Shown in pieces: positions 14,272 to 22,683 of a stretch of DNA of 64,000 nt. The translations under genes and the position numbers were made by a program. Origin of the DNA: Streptomyces sp. SAJ15 (GTDB lineage: Bacteria; Actinomycetota; Actinomycetes; Streptomycetales; Streptomycetaceae). A model generated the notes under the pieces. The model saw only the letters and a list, made by a program, of their open reading frames with translations, ran no database searches and had not been told where the DNA came from. Numbering within the stretch: the stretch's first letter is position 1; every line of letters begins with the position of its first letter. The DNA lies in NCBI RefSeq assembly GCF_007595705.1, contig NZ_NISY01000012.1, positions 144,441-208,440 on the forward strand, read 5' to 3'.

Positions 14272-15669
14272 ATGCCGTATATCGAATGGCGAGGACGCAG
14301 CTGCCGAGTCCGCTGGGATACGGGACGGGTCGACCCCAAGACCGGTAACAAGATCTACGAGTCGAAGTCCAGCACCAAGTGGACCGAGGACGACGCCTAC
14401 AACTATGGCCTCGACCACGAGTCAGACATCCGCAACGACCGCTACATCAGCCGACGCGACGGATCCGTCCTGATGAAGGACTACTGCCGCACCTGGCCCG
14501 ACACTCTCGACGTCGGCCACCTGCGAGACAAGGCCATCCGCTCCATGATCCGGCTCTACATCGTGCCGCGGTGGGGCGAGGTTGCCGTCGGCGACATCAA
14601 GCCGTCTGCCTACCGGGCGTGGAAGAAGCAACTCAAGGCCCTGCCGAACGTGGGCGAGAAGTACGGTGAGGAGATCCTCACCGTCTTCTCCATGCTGATG
14701 GACGACGCCGTCGATGACGAGCTGCGAACGTCATCCCCCGTGCCAAAGGGCAAGCAACGGCGCCGTGGCAAGTACAAGAAGAAGCCGCGCGAGCGCAAGC
14801 GCGAGATGCGCATCGAGGACGTACATAAGCTGGCCCTCAACGCGGCGACCTTCTGGGGCCTGTCCGGGTACGTTTTCATGTGGACGATGGCCACCACTGG
14901 CATGCGGCCGGCCGAGATGTACGCGCTCCGACGCGAGTTCTGTCACCCGCACTGGCCGGCTTCCGACCCGGACCCGGACCGGCGCGAGGAAGCCATGGAG
15001 CGCTACGCGGGTGCCGACCCGATGCCGGCGCTGCGGGTGCAGTGGCAGCACCAGCGCGAGGAGGGCCAGCTGAAGCTGTTCCCTCCGAAATACGAGAGCG
15101 ACCGGAACCTGGTCATCCCGCCCTTCCTCGCCGAGCTCCTCGAGATGCTGCTCGCTGGTCGCGACGGCGACGAGTGGGTCTTCCGCAGCCTCAGCGGGTC
15201 GCTCCTAGCGAACGCCAATTTCTCCTATTACTACTGGCGGCCGATAGCTGACGGCCGGGAGGCCTCGGCGGAGTTCGAGCGGACGCGGCTGGGGCAGCGG
15301 CAGACAGTCACGTCCCGCCGGCCCCTGCCGACGATGCCGGCGACTCCCTACGCGGGCAAGCGTCTGTACCTACTGCGGCACGGACATAAGGAGTGGATCG
15401 ACGAAGCTGGTGGGGTGCACAGCCGGATCGCCGTGGAGTCCCGGATGGGGCACGAGGTGGCGGGCGTGGAGGGCTTGTACGCGAACGTGACGACCACGAT
15501 GGAGAGGCGCATCATGGACTCGTTGCAGGTCAGGTGGCTCCGATTCGCCGCCGCGAGCAAGGAGCGTTTGTGGGAATCGTCTCCCACTCCTCTCCCACTG
15601 GACCTGGTGGACTGGATGAAGCAGCAGGTCAAAGCCGGGAAGAGCCTTGATCCAGAACCTGGTTCATGA
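14272..15669 (+). CDS. int: Tyrosine recombinase (integrase)
   Basis: This is a 465-residue phage integrase. The arm-binding and core-binding parts occupy about residues 1-170. The catalytic domain carries the first Arg in TTGMRPAEMYAL, the box II LLRHGHKEW (the usual first His of HxLR is replaced by Tyr-Leu), RMGHEVAG and the nucleophile Tyr in LYANVT. The start has AAGGGGGC upstream. Its stop codon lies inside sequence that continues the uppP coding frame, so attP must overlap the 3' end of int. This fits integration of the element next to or inside its own integrase gene end. Confidence 0.94.
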   Translation: MPYIEWRGRSCRVRWDTGRVDPKTGNKIYESKSSTKWTEDDAYNYGLDHESDIRNDRYISRRDGSVLMKDYCRTWPDTLDVGHLRDKAIRSMIRLYIVPRWGEVAVGDIKPSAYRAWKKQLKALPNVGEKYGEEILTVFSMLMDDAVDDELRTSSPVPKGKQRRRGKYKKKPRERKREMRIEDVHKLALNAATFWGLSGYVFMWTMATTGMRPAEMYALRREFCHPHWPASDPDPDRREEAMERYAGADPMPALRVQWQHQREEGQLKLFPPKYESDRNLVIPPFLAELLEMLLAGRDGDEWVFRSLSGSLLANANFSYYYWRPIADGREASAEFERTRLGQRQTVTSRRPLPTMPATPYAGKRLYLLRHGHKEWIDEAGGVHSRIAVESRMGHEVAGVEGLYANVTTTMERRIMDSLQVRWLRFAAASKERLWESSPTPLPLDLVDWMKQQVKAGKSLDPEPGS

Positions 15670-15791
15670 AGTTCATCACCACCAAGAGCTTCATGCCGTT
15701 CGTCATCTACCGCGTGGCGCTCGGCCTGCTGATCTTCGCCCTGGTCGGCTTCGGTGTGCTGAGCCCGCACGCCGGCGAGTCCGGGGGCTGA
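15657..15791 (+). pseudogene. uppP: Displaced 3' end of uppP (undecaprenyl-diphosphatase), candidate attR
   Basis: From TGG at 15660 the sequence reads WFMKFITTKSFMPFVIYRVA and on to LSPHAGESGG, stop at 15791. This is the C-terminal end of UppP/BacA, the membrane phosphatase that recycles undecaprenyl pyrophosphate for cell-wall synthesis. Upstream of the Trp the frame is integrase sequence with a stop at 15648, so only about 44 codons remain. The element has evidently recombined within uppP. The rest of the gene, perhaps with a replacement 3' end supplied by the element, should lie beyond the left end of the window. Confidence 0.75.
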
Positions 15792-15821
15792 CCCCGGTCG
15801 AAGCCCCCAAGGCCGCTCAGC

Positions 15822-15862
15822 GAGCGCCTCGCCGGACCGCGCACGGTTCCGGCGGGGCGCTC
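15822..15862. terminator. Inverted repeat between uppP 3' end and the GH16 gene
   Basis: GAGCGCCTCGCCGGA pairs with TCCGGCGGGGCGCTC around an 11-base loop, with one mismatch. It lies between convergent genes (the uppP remnant and the GH16 hydrolase) and can serve both strands. Like most streptomycete terminators it has no T-tract. Confidence 0.5.
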
Positions 15863-15870
15863 CTCGCGTC

Positions 15871-16818
15871 TCAGGCCCGGGTCCAGCCGCGGACGTAGGC
15901 GATGTCCAACTGCGCGCGGCTGCCGGGCGCCGCGCGGTCGCCGTTGAGAGCGGCCTCGTTCTGGATGATCCAGTTCATGGGCCGGTCGGGGACGCCGGTG
16001 GTGGCGCTGCCGACGAGCTCGCCGTCGAGGAGGAAACGGACCTCGCCGGGCTTCCACTCGATGACGCTGGTGTGCCAGTCGGTCCAACGGCGGCCGGTGT
16101 CGAAGCCGACGTGAGGCCCGCAGTCGGCAGGGTGGGCGAAGGCGTGGATGGTCCCGGTCCACTCCAACTCGGGAAAGTCGATCTCACTGCACCCGTCGTT
16201 GACCGCCGGCCACAGCAGGTGGGCGCTCTTGTAGCCGGGCGCGACCCTGGAGACGCGGAAGCGTTCCTCGTAGCGGCCGTAGGTCATGCCCATGAGCTTC
16301 TTGGGCACGACCGTCGCGGAGTGGACGGGGCCGAGGATCCCGCGCCACATGCGGATGTGCATCTGCCCACCGGAGATCCACACCGTGCTGGCCGGGTCGT
16401 ACCGCCCGCCGACGGGGTAGCCGCGCTGGGTGGCGGTGTCCGGCCAGCCGGCCGGGTAGGCCCACCAGTCGGCACGGGTGGCCCCGGTGAGGCCGCCGCA
16501 GTAGGCGCGCGGGGTGTCGACGTAGTGGTCACAGTCGCTGAAGGAACCGATCGGCACCGGCGTGGTGAAGTCGTCGCTGAACAGCAGCCGCCAGTCGTCC
16601 GACGTTCCGTGGGTCGGGGTGGCGGTGACGGCGGGCAGCGTCAGGGTGAGCAGGAGCAGAAGAAGACCGCGTCGGCGCGTGCGACACCTCCCTCCGGGGC
16701 GCCCGCCGCGGGGTGGTTCGGCGGAGGGGGAGGCCGATGGGAGGGAAGGGGAGGAAGCACAAGGGGAAGGGGAAAAGGGTGAGGGGGAAGACATGCTGGT
16801 CTTGTACTCGCGCCTCAT
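15871..16818 (-). CDS. Secreted glycoside hydrolase family 16 protein
   Basis: This is up to 315 residues; ATG 16794 (MSSPSPF) is an alternative start. A Ser/Pro-rich leader is followed by RTRRRGLLLLLLTLTLPAVTATPTHG, a signal peptide. The catalytic domain begins DDWRLLFSDDFTTPVPIG. The GH16 active site is EIDFPELE (about residue 211; nucleophile, assisting Asp and acid/base Glu). It likely cleaves beta-1,3/1,4-glucans or galactans outside the cell. It is monocistronic, convergent with the uppP remnant, and flanked upstream by about 180 bases without a gene. Confidence 0.85.
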   Translation of the reverse strand: MRREYKTSMSSPSPFSPSPCASSPSLPSASPSAEPPRGGRPGGRCRTRRRGLLLLLLTLTLPAVTATPTHGTSDDWRLLFSDDFTTPVPIGSFSDCDHYVDTPRAYCGGLTGATRADWWAYPAGWPDTATQRGYPVGGRYDPASTVWISGGQMHIRMWRGILGPVHSATVVPKKLMGMTYGRYEERFRVSRVAPGYKSAHLLWPAVNDGCSEIDFPELEWTGTIHAFAHPADCGPHVGFDTGRRWTDWHTSVIEWKPGEVRFLLDGELVGSATTGVPDRPMNWIIQNEAALNGDRAAPGSRAQLDIAYVRGWTRA

Positions 16819-16999
16819 TCCCGTGAGGCGCCTGTGACCGGTGAAGCGCTGGACCTTCCCTCGGTCGGCCCAAGGACGGATCCTCGTCGGAGCACGACAC
16901 GGCCCGGCGGGCCGTACGGACGGTCCACCGGGCCTTCGCGGGCATCGGGGCGGGGGCCTTCGTCTCCAGGGGCGCCGCGGTCCCGCTTCCGCCGGGGTC

Positions 17000-17620
17000 C
17001 TACTCGCCGGCGCCCTGGGCGGTCTGCCAGTCGGCGTACCGGACCCGGGCGATCTCGCTCACCTCGCCCACCGTCCCCCACTCGTCCTTGCCGAGCCGGC
17101 TGAGCGGGCGCATGCGGCCCACCTCGGGGTGACCGTCGTTCATGACCTCCTCGGAGACCACGGCGTGCACGACCCGGCCGAAGACCACGATGCCGTCGCC
17201 CAGCCGCACGGTGCTGTGCAGCTCGCACTCCAGCGCCACCGGCGAGGCCGCCACGCGCGGGGCCTTGACCCGCAGGCTGGGCTCGCGCGCCACCCCGACC
17301 GCGTCGAACTCGCTGACGCCCCGCGGGAAGTCGGTCCCGGTCAGGTTGATCTGCTCGAAGAGGTGCTCCGGCGCCAGGTTGACGACGAACTCCCCGGTCT
17401 CCTCGATGTTGCGCAGCGAGTCCTTGCGCCCCACGGAGGTGAACTGCACCACGGGCGGAGCCACGGAGGAGATGGTGAAGAAGGAGTGGGGTGCCAGGTT
17501 GTCGGTGCCGTCCGCAGAAGTGCTGGAGACCCAGGCGATGGGACGGGGCACCACGGTCGCCGTGAGCAGCCGGTAGAAGCTGTGGCGGTCGGTGCGGGCG
17601 GGATCGAAGTCGATACGCAT
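17000..17620 (-). CDS. Flavin reductase family protein
   Basis: This 206-residue protein is of the FMN-binding split-barrel flavin reductase-like family. It has VVPRPIAWVSSTSADGTDNLAPHSFF near the N-terminus, then FVVNLAPEHL and LGDGIVVFGRVVHAVV. The family reduces or binds FMN, often as a partner of monooxygenases or as a stand-alone oxidoreductase. ATG 17620 is preferred to the long upstream frame, which runs into a repeat-rich intergenic region. It is divergent from lnt. Confidence 0.83.
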   Translation of the reverse strand: MRIDFDPARTDRHSFYRLLTATVVPRPIAWVSSTSADGTDNLAPHSFFTISSVAPPVVQFTSVGRKDSLRNIEETGEFVVNLAPEHLFEQINLTGTDFPRGVSEFDAVGVAREPSLRVKAPRVAASPVALECELHSTVRLGDGIVVFGRVVHAVVSEEVMNDGHPEVGRMRPLSRLGKDEWGTVGEVSEIARVRYADWQTAQGAGE

Positions 17621-17666
17621 GCTGCACAGTATCCACAGCGGTCGCGATCGCCCCAGGGCGGACCAG

Positions 17667-17740
17667 GGTCGGACCAGCGGGGTCGGACCAGGTCGGACCA
17701 GGTCGACCACCGGGATCGGTCGGGCCGCGGTCGGACCGGC
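17667..17740. repeat. GGTCGGACC direct repeats between divergent genes
   Basis: GGTCGGACCA occurs at 17667-17676, 17681-17690 and 17691-17700, followed by the variant GGTCGACCA at 17701 and GCGGTCGGACC near 17728. The core GGTC-G-GACC is itself an inverted repeat. The copies lie between the flavin reductase and lnt genes, where promoters of both must be. They could be regulator sites or simple slippage repeats. Confidence 0.45.
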
Positions 17741-17849
17741 CGAGCTCGCTCGGTCCGGGGGCGGCGCGCGCCGGTCTCGCCCGCACCCTGGGCGTGATCG
17801 CCCTGTTGATCCACACTGGTGCTCAGGGGCAGCACGAGGGAGGCGCGGC

Positions 17850-19382
17850 GTGCGGGAGTCGGTCGGCCGAGGGGATCGCCGGAGGCGCTGGCTCGCCGAC
17901 CGGTGGCTGCGCGGTGGGGCCGCGCTCCTGGCGGGGGCGCTGCCCGCGCTGGCGTTCCCCGAACCGTCGCTGTGGTGGCCGGCCTACGGCGCGCTGGTGC
18001 CGTGGCTGCTCCTGGTGCGCGTGGCCGAGACGGGGCGGCGGGCGGCGCTGGACGGCTGGCTGGGCGGCGCCGGCTTCATGCTCGCCATGCACCACTGGCT
18101 GCTGCCGAGCCTCCATGTCTTCCTCTTCGTCCTGGCCGCGCTGCTGGGGTTGCTGTGGGCGCCCTGGGGCTGGCTGGTGCGCCGGCTGCTGGGCGGCGTA
18201 CCGGGGCCGGGCCGGGTGGCGGCGGCGCTGGTGCTGGTGCCGTCCGGCTGGCTGCTGGTGGAGCTCGTGCGGTCCTGGGAGTACCTGGGCGGGCCCTGGG
18301 GGCTGCTCGGCGCCAGCCAGTGGCAGGTGGCCCCCGCGCTGCGGGTGGCCTCCGTCGGCGGGGTGTGGCTGCTGAGCCTGCTGATCGTGGCGGTGAACAC
18401 GGCGCTCGCCGCGCTGATCGCCGTCCCCGCGCCGCGCACCGCCGCCGTGGCCGTCACCGGTGTCGCGGTGTGCGGGGCGACGGTGGGCTCGGTGTGGCTC
18501 TGGGCGCCGGTGCCCGAGCGCGCCGGGACGATGCGGGTGGCGGTGGTGCAGCCGGGGGTGATCCCGCCGTACCAGCAGCGCTTCGACCGCGGCGCCGAGC
18601 TGACCCGGGGGCTTGCCGGGCGTGATCTGGACCTGGTCGTCTGGGGCGAGAGCAGCGTCGGCCACGATCTGGTGACCCGGCCCGACCTCCAGCGGCGGCT
18701 GGCCGGTCTCTCCCGTGAGGTGGGGGCGGAGCTGCTGGTGAACGTGGACGCGCGCCGTTCCGACCGGCCCGGGATCTTCAAGAGCTCGGTGCTGGTGGGG
18801 CCGGCCGGGGCGACCGGCCAGCGCTACGACAAGATGCGCCTGGTGCCGTTCGGCGAGTACGTCCCGTTCCGCTCGCTCCTCGGCTGGGCCACCTCGGTGG
18901 GCAAGGCGGCGAACGAGGACCGCCGGCGCGGCGAGGCGCCGACGGTGATGACGCTCCCCGGCGGGCTGCGGCTGGGGCCGCTGGTCTGCTTCGAGTCGGC
19001 GTTCCCCGACATGAGCCGGCGACTGGCGCGGGACGGCGCCCAACTGCTCATCGCGCAGTCGGCGACCTCCACCTTCCAGGACAGCTGGGCGCCCGAGCAG
19101 CACGCCTCACTCGCCGCGCTGCGCTCCGCCGAGACCTGGCGGCCGATGGTGCACGCCACGCTCACCGGCCAGAGCGCGGTGTTCGGGCCGCGCGGCGAAC
19201 CGGTCGGCGAGCGGTTGGGCACCGACCGCAGCGCGGCCGCCGTCTACACCGTCCCGCTCGCCCGTGGCTCCAGCCCCTATCTCCGGTTCGGCGACTGGCC
19301 GGTGCACGGGGCGCTCATCGCCGTGGGCGTGTTCTGCGCGGCGGAGGGGGCACGGGCCCTCCGGCGGCGCCCCCGCCCCTAG
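17850..19382 (+). CDS. lnt: Apolipoprotein N-acyltransferase
   Basis: This is a 510-residue membrane enzyme that adds the third acyl chain to the N-terminal Cys of lipoproteins. About six hydrophobic segments occupy residues 20-215. The nitrilase-like domain has the Glu of VVWGESSVG (about 266), the Lys of RYDKMRLVPFGEYVPFR (about 327) and the nucleophile Cys of LVCFESAFPD (about 380), so the triad is complete. GTG 17850 is chosen for its GAGGGAGG site; the open frame upstream is intergenic. No Ppm1-type mannosyl transferase follows directly. Confidence 0.92.
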   Translation: MRESVGRGDRRRRWLADRWLRGGAALLAGALPALAFPEPSLWWPAYGALVPWLLLVRVAETGRRAALDGWLGGAGFMLAMHHWLLPSLHVFLFVLAALLGLLWAPWGWLVRRLLGGVPGPGRVAAALVLVPSGWLLVELVRSWEYLGGPWGLLGASQWQVAPALRVASVGGVWLLSLLIVAVNTALAALIAVPAPRTAAVAVTGVAVCGATVGSVWLWAPVPERAGTMRVAVVQPGVIPPYQQRFDRGAELTRGLAGRDLDLVVWGESSVGHDLVTRPDLQRRLAGLSREVGAELLVNVDARRSDRPGIFKSSVLVGPAGATGQRYDKMRLVPFGEYVPFRSLLGWATSVGKAANEDRRRGEAPTVMTLPGGLRLGPLVCFESAFPDMSRRLARDGAQLLIAQSATSTFQDSWAPEQHASLAALRSAETWRPMVHATLTGQSAVFGPRGEPVGERLGTDRSAAAVYTVPLARGSSPYLRFGDWPVHGALIAVGVFCAAEGARALRRRPRP

Positions 19383-19497
19383 CCCGCGCCCCGTACGCGC
19401 ACCTCTGCCGCGCCGTCCCTCCGCCCGGTGCGCGTACCTCTGCCGCGCCGTCCCTCGACCGCGTCCCGTACGCGTCAGCCGTGCCGGGCTGCCGTTC

Positions 19498-20403
19498 CTA
19501 GACCGCGCGGTCCAGGGCGTCGCGGATGATCCGCTCGCACAGCTCGTGGGTGAGCAGCGCGTCGCCGGCGTCCAGGACCTTGCCCGCGCGGACGGCGTCG
19601 AGGAAGCTCAGGACGATCTGCTCGACGCCGCGCTGACGGGCGACCGACACCCAGTCGCCGCGGCGGCGCACGGTCGGCTGCCCCTTGTGGTCGATGACCT
19701 CGGCGAGGTTGAGGACCTGCCGCTTGGTGTCCTTCCCGGCGACCTCCAGGATCTCCTCGTTGGAACCGCTCATCCGGTTCATCGTGCCCAGCGCGGTGAA
19801 GCCGTCGCCGGACAGCTGGAGCACGACGTGGTGCATCAGCCCGTCGCGGACGCGGGCGCGCACGTCGATGTGGTCGACGGGGCCGGGGACGAGGAAGCGC
19901 AGCGTGTCGACGACGTGGATGAAGTCGTCGAGGACCAGGGTGCGCGGGTCCTCGGGCAGGCCGACCCGGTTCTTCTGCATGAGGATCAGATCGCGCGGGT
20001 GCTCCTGGCACTGGGCGTAGCCGGGGGCGAAGCGCCGGTTGAAGCCGACCATGAGGCTCACCCCGCGCTCGCGCGCCGAGCGCACCAGCCGCTCGCTCTC
20101 CGCGAGCTCGTAGGCGAGCGGCTTGTCGACGTACGTCGCCACCCCGGCCTCGATCAGCCGGGACACGATCTGGGCGTGGGCGGCGGTCGGGGCGTGGACG
20201 AAGGCCGCGCCGAGGCCGGCCGCGATCAGCGTGTCGAGGTCGGTGTGGCGGTGGGCCTCGGGGATGCGGTAGGTGTCGCCGACCCGGTGCAGGGTCTGTG
20301 GGCTACGGGTCGTCAGGTGCGGCTCCAGCCCGGGCCGGGCAGCCAGCACCGGCAGGTACGCCTTCTGCGCGATGTCGCCCAGTCCGATGATGCCGACCTT
20401 CAC
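19498..20403 (-). CDS. Gfo/Idh/MocA family oxidoreductase
   Basis: This is a 301-residue NAD(P)-dependent dehydrogenase. The Rossmann motif is IIGLGDIAQKAYLPVL at the N-terminus and the conserved Lys is in VDKPLAYELAE (about residue 96). The C-terminal beta-sheet domain follows. The substrate is probably a sugar or polyol but cannot be told from sequence. The gene is single, 55 bases downstream of the FAD monooxygenase in the same direction, so the two may be co-transcribed from the TetR-controlled promoter. Confidence 0.85.
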   Translation of the reverse strand: MKVGIIGLGDIAQKAYLPVLAARPGLEPHLTTRSPQTLHRVGDTYRIPEAHRHTDLDTLIAAGLGAAFVHAPTAAHAQIVSRLIEAGVATYVDKPLAYELAESERLVRSARERGVSLMVGFNRRFAPGYAQCQEHPRDLILMQKNRVGLPEDPRTLVLDDFIHVVDTLRFLVPGPVDHIDVRARVRDGLMHHVVLQLSGDGFTALGTMNRMSGSNEEILEVAGKDTKRQVLNLAEVIDHKGQPTVRRRGDWVSVARQRGVEQIVLSFLDAVRAGKVLDAGDALLTHELCERIIRDALDRAV

Positions 20404-20457
20404 GACGGTCTCCTCCGGTGTTGCGTGTCCGCGCGGATCGACCGGCGCGGGTGGGTG

Positions 20458-21684
20458 TCAGCGGGATGTGCCGGTGCGGCGCGCCACTCGCGTCGCCGGC
20501 GTCCCCGCAGGATACGTGGGGCCGGGCGGACTCCAGTCGGGGATCCCGTCCAGACCGCGCAGCGCCACGGCCGGGCCCAGCCGCCCGGCCAGGGCGACGG
20601 CGGCGGCGCGCAGGGCGACCGCGGGTGCGGCCGTGAGCATCGCCAGCCGGCCGACCCGGGCGGAGCGGCGCACCACGTCCATGGTGCGCGGGAGCCGATC
20701 GCGGGTGTAGGCGGGCAGCGCCGCGGACGGCGGCGCCGCTCCGTCGCCGAGGTGGTGGGCGAGGACGACGGCGTCTTCGACGGCCTGGTTGCCGCCTTGG
20801 CCGAGGTTGGGCGTCATGGGGTGGGCGGCGTCGCCGAGCAGCGCGGTGCGGCCCCGATGGTAGGCGGGCAGCGGGGTGGTCATGGACCGTACGTCGTGCC
20901 GGAGCACCGCCTGGGGTTCGACCGCGGCGAGGATGTCGGGGATGGGCTGGTGCCAGCCGCCGAACAGCCGCAGCAGTTCGGCCCGCTCGTCGTCGTGGGC
21001 GCGGGCCCGGGGCGGGGCGACGGCCGCGGCGTAGGCGTAGACGCGGCCGTCCTTCAGCGGCTGGCTGCCCCACAGTCGGCCGCGGCCCCAGGTCTCGTGC
21101 GGCGCGAAGGGCCGGGCGGGGGCGGGGACCACCATCCGCCAGGTGGTGAATCCGGCGTAGACGGGGCCGGGGTGGTCGGGGAAGAGGGCCCGGCGCACCG
21201 CGGAGTTGATGCCGTCCGCGCCCACCACCAGCTCGGCCTCCAGCTCGCCGTCGGCAGTGGTCACGCGGGCCGGTCGGTCCGCGGCACCCGGGTCGGCCAG
21301 CTGAGCGGCGATCCCGGTGCGGACGGCCCCGTCGGGCAGTCGGGCGGCGAGCAGGCCGGCGAGCGTGGCGCGGTGCAGCAGCACCAGGTCCCCGCCGAAC
21401 CGGGCGGTGGCCGCCGCGCTGTCGGTGCGGGAGAGCCAGCGACCGCCGGGGGTGCGCACCCCTCCGGTGCCCTGCCAGGCGGCCAGCGCACGGACCTCGT
21501 CGCCGACGCCGATGGTGTCCAGGGCGCGCTGGGCGTTGGCGGCGAGCGAGATGCCGGCGCCGACCGGCTCCAGGGTGGCGGCGCGCTCCAGGACCGTGAC
21601 CTGCCAGCCCTGGTGGTGTAGCGCGGCGGCCGCGGTGAGCCCTCCGATTCCGGCGCCGATGACGACGGCACGGGGCGTACCCAT
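20458..21684 (-). CDS. FAD-dependent monooxygenase
   Basis: This is a 408-residue class A flavoprotein hydroxylase. The dinucleotide fold is VVIGAGIGGLTAAAALHHQG, the DG-type motif is LVVGADGINSAVR (about residue 160), and the FAD ribityl motif is LLGDAAHPMTPNLGQGG (about residue 285). It likely hydroxylates an aromatic or polyketide substrate with NAD(P)H. It is divergent from a TetR gene across two palindromes (21706-21745), so substrate-induced derepression is expected. Several membrane-spanning-like stretches are absent, so the enzyme is cytoplasmic. Confidence 0.88.
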   Translation of the reverse strand: MGTPRAVVIGAGIGGLTAAAALHHQGWQVTVLERAATLEPVGAGISLAANAQRALDTIGVGDEVRALAAWQGTGGVRTPGGRWLSRTDSAAATARFGGDLVLLHRATLAGLLAARLPDGAVRTGIAAQLADPGAADRPARVTTADGELEAELVVGADGINSAVRRALFPDHPGPVYAGFTTWRMVVPAPARPFAPHETWGRGRLWGSQPLKDGRVYAYAAAVAPPRARAHDDERAELLRLFGGWHQPIPDILAAVEPQAVLRHDVRSMTTPLPAYHRGRTALLGDAAHPMTPNLGQGGNQAVEDAVVLAHHLGDGAAPPSAALPAYTRDRLPRTMDVVRRSARVGRLAMLTAAPAVALRAAAVALAGRLGPAVALRGLDGIPDWSPPGPTYPAGTPATRVARRTGTSR

Positions 21685-21705
21685 GATCCCTCCCGAGGAA
21701 AGAAA

Positions 21706-21745
21706 ACTACAGGTGTAGTGACCGCGACGTTACTACAGCTGTAGT
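21706..21745. promoter_or_regulatory. Two palindromic TetR operators
   Basis: ACTACAGGTGTAGT at 21706-21719 (one mismatched centre pair) and the perfect palindrome ACTACAGCTGTAGT at 21732-21745 lie 26 bases apart in the gap between the monooxygenase and TetR genes. The box is 14 bases, a usual TetR-operator size. Two sites about 2.5 helical turns apart suggest cooperative binding and control of both promoters. Confidence 0.75.
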
Positions 21746-21765
21746 GCGGGCGATAGGTTGGGGCC

Positions 21766-22599
21766 ATGAGCGCTGAACGAGAGGCCGGTCCGCACGGCGA
21801 AGCCACCGGGGCGGGAGCCCGTACGGACGGCAAGGCCCCCGGAGCGGAGCCCCGCACGCACGGCGAAGCCGCCGGGCCGGATGCCCGTACACACGCCGAA
21901 ACCGGGGCGGAGGCCCGCCCCCACGACCGCCCCGCCGCGCCCCCGCCCGGCCGGGCGCGGACCGCATCCACCGCCCGCGAGGACGGCGCGCGGGCCGGAT
22001 CCGCCGGCGGCCGGGCACGGGCGCAGGGCGGCTCCCGGGCCGACCTGATCGCCGACACCGCCATCGACCTGCTCGCCGCGACGGGGCTGCGCGGGCTGAC
22101 CCACCGCGCGGTGGACGAGGCGGCCGGCCTGCCGCAGGGCTCCACCTCCAACCACGCACGCACCCGGGCCGCGCTGTTGGCCGCGGCGGTACGACGGCTG
22201 GCCGAGCGGGAGGCGCGCGTGCTGACCCCCGCGGAGCTGCCGGCACCGGACGGCGGCCTGCCCGCGGTCGTCGACGCGCTGGCACTGGCGCTCCACCGCT
22301 ATCTGACGGACCATCGGCACTTGCTGGTCGCCCGGTACGAGCTGGCGCTGGAGGCCACCCGCAGACCTGAACTGAGGGAGATCTACGACGCCTCCGGGCG
22401 CGCCTTCCGGGAGCCGCTTCTGGAGCTGATGGCGGCGGCCGGCTCCAGCGCCCCGGAGCGCCATGTGCTGTCCCTGGTCGCCTGGTGCGACGGCATCATG
22501 TTCTCCTGCTCGGCGGGCGCCTACCACGCCGAGACGCCCACCCTGCGAGAACTCAGGGACGGCTTCGAGGAGTTGCTGCGCGGGATGCTGGGGCGCTGA
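21766..22599 (+). CDS. TetR-family regulator with long disordered N-terminal arm
   Basis: This is 277 residues. The TetR DNA-binding domain begins near residue 88 (SRADLIADTAIDLLAATGLRGLTHRAVDEAAGLPQGSTSNH, in blocks) and the C-terminal ligand domain follows. Residues 1-85 are Ala/Gly/Arg/Thr/His-rich with imperfect units such as GARTDGKAPGAEPRTHGEAAG. No ATG or GTG codon occurs between 21766 and the HTH, so the arm seems to be translated. It probably represses itself and the divergent FAD monooxygenase through 21706-21745. Confidence 0.87.
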   Translation: MSAEREAGPHGEATGAGARTDGKAPGAEPRTHGEAAGPDARTHAETGAEARPHDRPAAPPPGRARTASTAREDGARAGSAGGRARAQGGSRADLIADTAIDLLAATGLRGLTHRAVDEAAGLPQGSTSNHARTRAALLAAAVRRLAEREARVLTPAELPAPDGGLPAVVDALALALHRYLTDHRHLLVARYELALEATRRPELREIYDASGRAFREPLLELMAAAGSSAPERHVLSLVAWCDGIMFSCSAGAYHAETPTLRELRDGFEELLRGMLGR

Positions 22600-22683
22600 C
22601 GGGCGGTCCGCCCTTGGCCAACTGCCGTGCGCGGCGCGATATTTCCTGGCGTCGAGGGCGCGTGCCCGAGCAAGATGACCGCC

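Noticed and set aside
15600..15700. A tRNA gene as the integration target
   Set aside because: No tRNA-like cloverleaf or CCA-adjacent sequence is visible around the integrase end; uppP coding sequence is found instead.
15657..15791. A new 41-residue membrane protein gene starting at ATG 15666
   Set aside because: The sequence matches the UppP C-terminus from a Trp before the ATG and lacks a ribosome site; it is better read as a displaced gene end.
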